24,048 nt of DNA from Saccoglossus kowalevskii (lineage: Eukaryota; Hemichordata; Enteropneusta; Harrimaniidae): assembly GCF_000003605.2 (NCBI RefSeq), contig NW_003158727.1:53412-77459 (forward strand), read 5' to 3'. Shown here piece by piece: positions 1 through 9,700 of this stretch (positions are counted from its first letter, which is position 1; each line of letters opens with the position of its first letter). The position numbers were made by a program, and so were the translations under genes. The notes beneath the pieces were generated by a model. The model worked only from the letters and a program-made list of their open reading frames with translations. It had not been told where the DNA came from and ran no database searches.

Positions 1-503
1 AGGTTTTTCGAGGAGATTTAGATTTAACGTGAATGGTTTTAATTGGAAGATGTTTAGATGAAATACCGTAGTAAATATTATAAAATAATGTGTACGCGAC
101 ATTAGGACATCAGTGACGTTCTCATCATCTAGTTGTACTATTATGCTGGGTTTGAGTTTATTTAACAATGCTAGTAACTACTAAAATATATAGACATTAA
201 GTGGATATTAAATATTACCGGTACATCTTCATTTAGTTTTTGCTGATCATAGATACTGAATCATAGAATGATAACTTATTCATGTTGATATGTGACAATA
301 ATTTTAGACAAAAAGAAGGAATAAGAAGTCCTACATTATTGGAAACAATGATTTATGTTTTTTCACGTTCAAATAGGCGACATTTCTGTCATTGAAAACA
401 AGGCTGGTTATTTCCACTTATATCATATATTGAAATTTATGTCCTGTTGTTGCACGATACATGCTAAGCTAACAAACTGATTAGTAATGTATACTATAAA
501 ATG
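1..503. other. 3' flank or next intron of the netrin-4-like gene
   Basis: AT-rich sequence. Reading the minus strand in three frames I found no cysteine-rich NTR-type exon and no long open frame. It is either the 3' untranslated region and downstream DNA, or the start of an intron leading to exons outside the window. Confidence 0.5.
157..162 (-). terminator. Possible polyadenylation signal AATAAA
   Basis: On the minus strand AATAAA occurs about 340 nt after the TAA at 504, in AT-rich sequence with no coding potential. It would suit a 3' end for the short, NTR-less transcript. In sequence this AT-rich the hexamer is expected by chance now and then, so it is only weak support. Confidence 0.25.
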
Positions 504-793
504 TTACGCACCGACAGACAAACGAAACTGTCGCTCTCTTCTTTTGGAATTCCTACTCGTATCACGATTGTTCTTTCTATTTCTTCGTGTCGTCTTGGGA
601 CAAGCACCTGTGTTCGCGTCACAACCAATGCCCTCCCCACATGTGCATTCACGGCATCCATTTCTACCGAAACCATAGTAACCAGGTAGACACATATCGC
701 ATAGTGGTTCGGCCACACCTTTCTTACAGAAACATATACCGCTTGCTTCATCGCATGGACGATTGCTGGTACCAGTAGGATCACATCGACACC
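504..793 (-). CDS. NTN4: Netrin-4-like exon 7: LE3, half LE4 and basic tail
   Basis: Acceptor TTATTGTAG precedes 793. The exon encodes LE3 ([14 protein letters not shown] to GRNGC), a half repeat ([17 protein letters not shown]) and a tail of about 26 residues rich in Arg, Lys and Asn (RRNRKN, then SKRRER), ending in TAA at 504. The acidic or aromatic linker and NTR module expected in netrin-4 do not follow. Just before the stop, G|GTGCGT at 511-506 is a usable donor. Splicing there would end the exon at 512 in phase 1 with a Gly-type split codon. So the end may be 504 (stop) or 512 (splice); LE3 itself is certain. Confidence 0.85.
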
Positions 794-3700
794 CTACAAT
801 AATAGTGTAGTATCCATTAATTGGAGTTATGAAGAAGAAAATAACCAAAATCACACAGAAAATGATACATATATTTGCAAATATTGACATAAATACAATA
901 AGTTGGAAAAATTCAAATGATATACGCAGTATTTGTATTACGGATGGGGTAAGCTTGAAAATTTAATATTTTGTGGAAAAAGTCCACATATGCTAGGTAT
1001 CCCTGAAAGTACTGACCACGACGAATTCTGTGTTTTATACTCACGTTTGCATGCATTTGCTGCAGTAAACTCCTTTGTAGAATCTCTATAATAACCAGAT
1101 TCGCACAGTTGACAATTTGTGCCAGTTGTGTGATGCTTACAGCTGTCGCACACTCCGCCAGTAACGTAATTCGTCGAGTCCCATAACTTAGAATCAAAAT
1201 GACAGGAATCGGCATGTCCATTGCATTCACATTCTGAAGAAAATGTGAAGTTATTAAGAATTGCTACAAACAGCCGACTAATAAGATTATACATATGTTT
1301 TTACCATGGTACCAATGTTGTACGGAGTGTCGAAAAGCAGCAGCGTATTCACTGAACAAAATGAGCTGAGGCTGTTGTTCATGTCTTTTAGTTCACATAT
1401 GTACAAGGTAACGTCGTACCAACGTAAGTCAGATCATATATATGTCTGTGTCAAATCTTCTTCCACCGATGTCTCAAACTAGTTTGACTGGAATGAAACT
1501 TGCAGTACAGTGCAAAAACTACTATATCCAAATAATCTGATACAAATAACTTTTATGGATTTAACATTTTCCCACCGAGGTTTTCAGACGGAGTTAAATT
1601 CATCAGTTTCGACCAGAGTCCGCCACGAAGAGAATGCAATTCCATCTGATCGGGGCAAGAATTCGCCAGGAAAAATTTGAAAATATGTTATTTGAATCCA
1701 TTTGAATATGATTCTGATTTAAGTCCTATTCATCTGAAATATTTAAAAAATTGGTTCAACTAAAATGGATATTTAAAAAAAATTAAATTAAAGGCCAAAT
1801 ATGAACACTAGTATTTAAACTAGATGTTTTGTCATAACCTAGAAAATAAAATAATAGACGAAAGGAAAAATCTTATTTAAGTCCGTCAGGAAACATAGGC
1901 AAACAATCTAGTTTAATGTTTTTTTTAATTTCTTTCTGTGATAGCAGAACCAGACATGAATTTCAAACCAACAAATCAAGGAAACAAACGTGACAGTTCT
2001 TAATTTTCACCACTATTTGTCTTTATTTTGTTTGTCCTTACAACATATATCGATTGACAACTATAATTGTAAAACATACACAATAATTACGTTAGAATTA
2101 CTTGATACATTGGGTAATAGTGAATGTAATACAATTAAATTTCTATTTGAGAAAATGCTTCCCCTCGAAACACACGTTAAGTCTAATCCACCCAAAACCA
2201 GATATGGATTTAAATCCATTTTTTTCTGATTTGTATTTTGGCGTAGTTTGTTCCAAGCCAGAGACGAATTTAAATCATATTCACACGGGATAATATAACA
2301 CATTTGTTCGGCCAAAATTGGTCATTTTAAAATTAAAGGCCGAATATGACCAATATGAATATGTCTGATTAATCATTGTGATACTGATCCAAAAAACAAA
2401 ACAAAATAGTGGTAACAAATGAATAAATACAAGTTCAAAATATTAAGGTATACTGAATATGTATATGTAAACACATTTTTTTCTTAATTTTCGTAAATTA
2501 ACCTGTTTTAGGTTCATTCGGTCTCACAAAGGATATTTTGACTCTACATTACATAAAATAAAAAAATCGAAAAATGACAAAAAACGAAAATAATAAACTT
2601 TAACTTGAATCAAAGTCTCATGTCTTAATGTAATTCGAAATCGAAGAACGCCAGAGTCGTACTTACGTTTACATTGGTTCGGTTCACCAGTTAAACCATT
2701 AGCCGGCCTCCAGGGGGCGTCGTTGAATAATGGCAGACACTGTTCACAGTCGTCACCATCAGTGTTGTGTTGACATACACATTTGCCGTGAACCTTGTGA
2801 AAGTGAAATATTTGCTGTTATTAGGAATAAATTATTGCCATTTTATTTTCAATTTTCACGAAGAACAAACATCCAACAGTAGTGCCCAATTGAGTATAAG
2901 TATTTACAAACCACCAACAAGGGTATTTACCAATCAAGTATTTACCAATCACTCGGCACATTAGTAAATATACCACCTGGTTGGTTACGAGGGGCTAATA
3001 GATAACATCATCAACATCAGTGTTGTGTTAACACAAACATTTGCCGTGAATCTTGTGAAAATGAAATATTTACTGTTATTAGGAATAAGTTATTGCCATT
3101 TTATTTCCAATTTTCACTCACGTATAACAAACATCCAACAGTAGCGCCCAATTGAGTACAGTATTTACCAATCACTCGGCACGTTAGTAATATACCACTA
3201 TGGATGGTTACCAGGGGCTATTAGATAACATCATTACAATATAGAATGTTGGATTCACAAATGTTCACACTTCGGGTATACAATGGGACATTGGCGTGCT
3301 ACCCAGGGTGTACAATGGGACATTGATGTGCTACCCAGAGAAAACACTAATTCAGTAATTCACCAAACTCATTTTCATGAGCAGAACTTTTGTTTGATGT
3401 TTCAGGGCATTTCATGTAAACTCGCATACCCTGTTGTTAGGTGTAATAACTACCTGCTTGTTGTGAATGGTTAGTGTACGTATCCGTCTCCAGTGACCGT
3501 GACAATGGCCGGGCCACACTCGTTAAAATACGAAAGGACGTTCTGCGTTTTCTGTTGTAGATACAATCGATTTTACATTCTAAACAAAATCCCTACATCA
3601 TTGTTAGTATTGTCAAAATTGAATGCAATACATTGTCAGGAGTCACGTTCATGTCATTCATAGTAAACTGAACTACCTGGGGCAGCCATTGTACAGTTTG

Positions 3701-6700
3701 CCATTCTCTAAGCCAGGTACGTTAAGATACAACCTTTGTTTTCATATTTGAGTGCATGTTCCACAAGTACTTGTTTGGCGTTCACGCTGTTGACTTTAGT
3801 GTTTGTTCCACCGTGGTTTCGTTTGGTGTTTTCCGGTGTACTGAATCACTGTTTGACTGCGTTTTTGTTAAGACCAGTTTATGGTAGATTGCAACAACGA
3901 ATGGAGCAGTCTAGACGCAACGACAGACGTTTTCGCAGCCGTAATGCGTATATGACCTATGACCACGAGGTTGTTGTTATGGCAACACCAGCCATATCAC
4001 TCATCACTTATATGAAATGAACTAATTTAATTTGTGGAGTAGCTAAAGTTTCAATCAATCAATTCATTTATAATAATTCTGAGAACAGAATTGACGATTA
4101 TTTCAAAAATATGGAAATGTCTATTCTAGAACATTAACAAACGAAATACAATACCACGTGACATTGTAGTCTAGAAGTTCCACGCTACAATTAGACAGAT
4201 TATGTTTGTCCGCAGTCACAGTATCAAATAACGTTTTGAAAACTTGTGCGTGTATTTCATTATCAGATCAGATAGTGTGTTTTATTCAATCTAACAACAG
4301 AACAGTCAGACCGCCCATTTAACTGGGCTTTCAGTAAAAAAGAAACAGTTGCTTCTGAAAAAGTGGACTGGCATTACATTGAGTTATCGGCTGGGCGAAA
4401 TTGTCCAATGTTGGATTCAGTTACATTCAAGCACTGTGACTGTTACTCTTTGGTGGTAAAACAAAAGACACCACACTACTCACCCTTTGGTGGTAAAACC
4501 AAAGTTACAACACTTCTCACCCTTTGGTGGTAAAACAAAAGTTACAACACTACTCACCCTTTGGTGGCAAAAACAAAATATACCACACTACTCACCCTTA
4601 ATTGGAGGTGAGACAAGGAATACTACGTATGCTGCTCACCCTTTGTCATTATTTCAATTGAGCTGAAAGCTAACTCCATGGTATTTCATACACTACTCTT
4701 TGACCAGTAAGTATAAACAAACCTAATTGTCAATTTCTTACATTGTTGTCTATGCAAAGTGTAAATAATGTGCACAGTGGGGATATTGACTATCACGTGG
4801 TTATCTTACCTTGTTTGGTGGTTGGTTATCTGAACTCTCCACTGACAAAGGGACACATTCACTAGCATGACCATTACAGAAGCATGTTCCTCCGACTATG
4901 ACGTTAGACACCGCGAAGTAATCCATTTTGGATAGTTTATACTCCATGCTGTTAATCTCGGCTTGACATGGAATGCAACGCTGAGATTTCAGTAGCTTTA
5001 TTCGTAGATTTGTAATTTTCATTCGATCCTGGGCTTCCATGCCGTAAGGATCAAACCGTCCACGCGTAGGAAGAAGTGATCGAAATATGACCTACAATCA
5101 AACAACATATATCCCATAATAGTATATACTTCAATATCATCTGTGCCACGTAATACATATCATTTCAACGGAAAAGTTATTATATACAGCATGTGCTAAA
5201 AGAGAAAATTAGTATTTTGTAAGCACCGTGTTCGATGTCTTTTTGCTTCTTGAAATGTCCACCTCAACAGATGGCAAACACCTGTTTAAGATTGGGTAGG
5301 GCTAGGGTATGTAAACAGTTACATCGAATCACATGATACTCTGATACGAAACATGCTTATTCACGACAGAAAGTAGACCCTCAAAGCATTGATATTGATA
5401 GTAACTAAGCACTTGATACCAATCACATAGAAGGGGGATTAGGACGAGTAGCCATGCACGATTACATGCACCGGTCATTATAATGGTTCGATCTCAATGT
5501 ATTATTCGATCTGTGCAAGACCTACATCTAAAGTTGGTACGAGAAAAGATCAGATTAGAAGAACTGAATGTAAAATTGTGTTGTGATTGCCAAATGTGAC
5601 ATGCGCACATTGGTCACTCATGTACCGCGAACTCGGTAGCACACCATTCGATGTGTCATAACTTGTGTGACTGTGTCCTTAGCAGCGGGGTCGTTCGACT
5701 GTAACTACGTATTAACCGGGGAATCATATTGGACCAGTGGTGTTTAGACAATAGAGACGCCACATCGTGTTACACTGGTAGTGTCAGATTACAACGCCAA
5801 GTTAGTTCAGCGCGAGAGATGTGAAACTAGACTGATACAGGTAAGCCTTTACTTATGACAGTAATAGGGGGTCTGATCAGAAAGTGAGCGGTCTGTATTC
5901 GACACATTGTCAACACTGTGTTTGCGTGTATGGGTATAAACTACCGTGTAACCTGTTTCACGAAATTACCGTAGAATATTATTTCCGGTCGACCCAGAAC
6001 CCCCTTGCGTATAAATTAGTCCAGTAACAAATCTTAAACGACGTATTTATATACGTCTCAAAATATCCTCAATGGATTGTACTTGAATGTATGTATTCTT
6101 GAGCTAACCGCCGACACTTACTTGGGTTTAAATGTATCACGTTTTACATACACTAAACCATGACAATATGCGCGAGTTCTATTAGGACACAGACAACACA
6201 CACCTCAGTTGAGCGTTGATGCGTGTCGTGATGCTAGTAACGAGACCACACGTTGTATAGCAACGTGAGTTGAACCTGAAACTAGGGCCCACCTACAGTC
6301 CTGCGTACACAGATCAATTGTTAGAGTCACTCGGGGGTGAATTGAGTTCACTGATTGGTTGTGTGCCTGATTTGTCGCATATAATGTCTTCAATATAAAG
6401 CTCACAATGCTTAGTAATTCTAATCAAGGATTTCATTCACGTTTTACATCATTGTAGTTATATTGTGAGGATATGTCACCCTTATAGACTGTGGTGCAAT
6501 ACATGTGTAACCTTTTGACACGTTAAGCTAGAGCTAAAATCACGCTGTTATTCGTCACGTCCTGCGTGTAAAATACGACTGTTTTGTTCGATTTGTATGT
6601 ATTACAACTCAGTGTGAAGTGCATCTCTAAGGAAAGTGTACGGTGGTTCAACCAGTGACAACTTTCAATCAGGTGTAACTTTGTTATACCATAAGTCAAT

Positions 6701-9700
6701 CACAAGGCAGTAATAAATCATAAATACTGTAAAACATGTTTTAGCTAGCATGTTATAATAGCTAATTTAGCTAATCCACAATTTCGCTAAATTAAGATGT
6801 CGCTAATTAGAATAGAGTATTCTCACAGTAAGATTATTGGCACTTTAGCTAAATTAAGATTCAGTTAATTCATGCATTGAGTCAAATTCGCTAAAATGGT
6901 ATGCAGCTATTTCAAAGTGTTTTACAGTATACAGCGGTATATATAACGAATGGACATGTAGCGATTCTAAGACCTGAGATTATTTTGAAATGATGTTTAT
7001 CAAATGCAAAACAAAGATCCTTATATCGACCACGGAGCTCAAACGCATACTTTGACTGTAATAACTTCAGATTGGGATAATCGACGTCAGAGATTAGATT
7101 TTTGAACATGAACTAAAATAATTATATAGTTGATATTTAATCCTATAAACTCACACGCTATACGAAACACGTGTTATGCATTAACTTGCACAGTAAGTGA
7201 AATAAAGCAGGCTGACAAGTGTTCGTCTTTACAATTAATACCGTCATAACGTGTTCTGCCCATAACGTCTGCCAAAACAGTGACAAACTCATTTGAGTAG
7301 GTTTTACGGCCATTTAAACATAGTGTATTGCAACTATGTCACAAATATGGCGACTGTGTATACATCCTGTTTGTTTTTTTATTTTGAATATTTTGGATTA
7401 TCATTTTCCGGCGTTTGTTATATCTCAACAATTTTACAATACACAATAGCAGGAAAAACGTAACAATTACTTCAATTGCAAAACTAAACATCAAATTAGC
7501 CAATTTTGGACAATTTTGATTGATTGTGGAATCACGAGATCTGCCAAAAACAACTTGCCCGACCCGTCTTTATCTAAGATAAAATTAAGTTTTGAATTAA
7601 AACAGACATTAATATAGTATAACAACTGTAAAATAATTTCATGATTTGTTTTTCACCTCAAATGAAAAATTATCCTCGTTTTTGAAAAGTTGAATTAGTC
7701 AGCTCATGCAGATATGCGAAATGTCATTCTTCACCTTTTCTCAGATTAATATTGACTAAGTATCTCTGACTCATTTTACTCAGTAAATCTGTAAACAAAC
7801 GACAACAAGATATAGAACAAAACGCCCCCTCTCGCTCTCTCTCTCTTTGCGATCACAAGTTCGAAAAATGACAACGCAGCAACTGAACGTTTTTGTATGG
7901 AATCCAATAACGGATCCGACAGTTAGCTCATTGATGTGCAAAACGGGTGGTATTACAATTGTTGATCGTGTATTGTTTTAGCTTACACATTAAGTGCGTT
8001 AAAGGTCAATACTTGCGTACCTCATCGATATCCCATTCAATGGATTTGTATCGCGGCAATCTTATCAATATCTTCTGACACACGACATATTGGATTTGTA
8101 TCCATGCAATTCAGTGTACTTGGGAGCACAATAATCTGGCGTACAAGTGTCGTGAAATAAATGCTATTAATTTACCGATATGTATTATATAGGACCGAAG
8201 AGTTACTGCCCACTATCGGGTATGGGATTGCCGGGCAACGCGATCCAATCTGACGTAACAATGTTCTAGGTATTGTCAACGTAAACTAGCCCAAACTGTA
8301 AACAACTGTGGTTGCTAGACATCAATAGACTTACTCGTGCAAAGTTTGTTTTACTTTTATATAATCACCCATTTACTAAGTGATAAAACATATCCCGTTT
8401 TAGATATTTTATTTTAAATACTTTCCGTGCAACAAAGCCATTCCTTTTGTCTTCATAAATATTGATACAGTAATTTCAATCATGATGGCAATTGAATCCA
8501 ACCCAGCCAATCAATGGGCACAGCGCATAACGACGTTATTTGAAAACGTTCCGATATATTTCAACCGACCAATAGAAACTTCTCGTTCCCGTTTAAATTG
8601 TGAAATTTATAATTATTTATGATGAGGTGAGTTTCCTTTGTTGCGCTGAAAGGAAAATAACTTTATGAACGGGATATATGCACTTTTCACACGAGATGGG
8701 TTGGCGTTAAGAGAACATACTGTACTACATATATCCATACTTGCAGCGTAGTTAAATAAAATGTAATATACCAAATGCGTTTGTGGTCTAAGGCTTCCGA
8801 CAAACGACCACAACTAGCACACTTAGTATTTGAACACTTGAAATAAAATGGCTTTCAAGATCTAATTGAATTGTTTCCGGTGTCACAACGAGTGATGACT
8901 GCCACCATGCATTAACGACATACTTAATTAATTTCTCTATTAATTAATTACTTAATTAATTTCGGCCCTATACTTTTTACATTCCTTCCTATTTCTCTTT
9001 TCAATTTGACCGCACTAATTCATTATATAATTACATTTGATGCGCTACAGGTAAACCCTATTTGTCTAATGGTTATGTAAAAGAATATATATGTGCAGAT
9101 TAACCACCTAAAGGTAACCTGTGCCTAATTCTTTATTTGCAAAACCACATGTCATTATCGTACGTCGACATTCAACCAATCCATTGCAAGTATCACTATC
9201 GTGCTGTCATTTAGGCATTCATAAACCAAACAACATCAATCAACCAACACTCTGAACTCAAACAGTTGAGTCATTGATGAAGACAAGCAATTTCAGTAAA
9301 ACACGTATCAAACATTTGAGCCAATCAGATGCCAAACATTTAAGCCAATCCGGAAGTCAATTTGTTTAGCCAATCAGAAGTCAAACATTTGAACGAATCA
9401 GACAAATAATTCGAGCCAATCAGAAGTCAAAAAATAGTAAATCTCAAAGTTGAACTTTTATGACAGAAATACGACAGCTTTATAGTCGTGTGGCATTCCT
9501 ACTTGGTCGTCACGTGGTTACTACTTTGAAAGGGACGCATCATCGTCTACTTGGGTGGGTCAGAAATGTGATGTATAAAGCGTGCTGAGTGCAAATCTAA
9601 AGTAAATTGTTTATAACATTGTTGGTTTGCGAGCTAATTTTAGCACATACTCGGACCACCAAGAACACCACTTAACCACGCAGACTTACTAGTACCATAA

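Larger units (their letters stand above)
2794..4809 (-). other. Intron 4 of the netrin-4-like gene
   Basis: The intron has GTAAGA and CACAAG ends. It contains the duplicated exon 5 edge and its flank (up to 3237), a 32-bp dimer near 3276-3339, a four-copy 37-bp minisatellite (4446-4630), and a 94-codon plus-strand open frame (3736-4020) that shows no recognisable domain and is not annotated as a gene. Confidence 0.75.

Noticed and set aside
487..784. Plus-strand and alternate-frame open frames over the last netrin exon
   Set aside because: Shadows of the LE3 coding exon; the cysteine pattern is in the minus-strand frame only.
3736..4020. 94-codon plus-strand open frame in intron 4
   Set aside because: No domain, repeat or transposon motif recognised, odd composition and no splice or start support; most likely chance.
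6912..7109. 65-codon minus-strand open frame that looks partly protein-like
   Set aside because: It begins inside the MITE edge, has no recognisable family and no exon borders in phase with the host gene.
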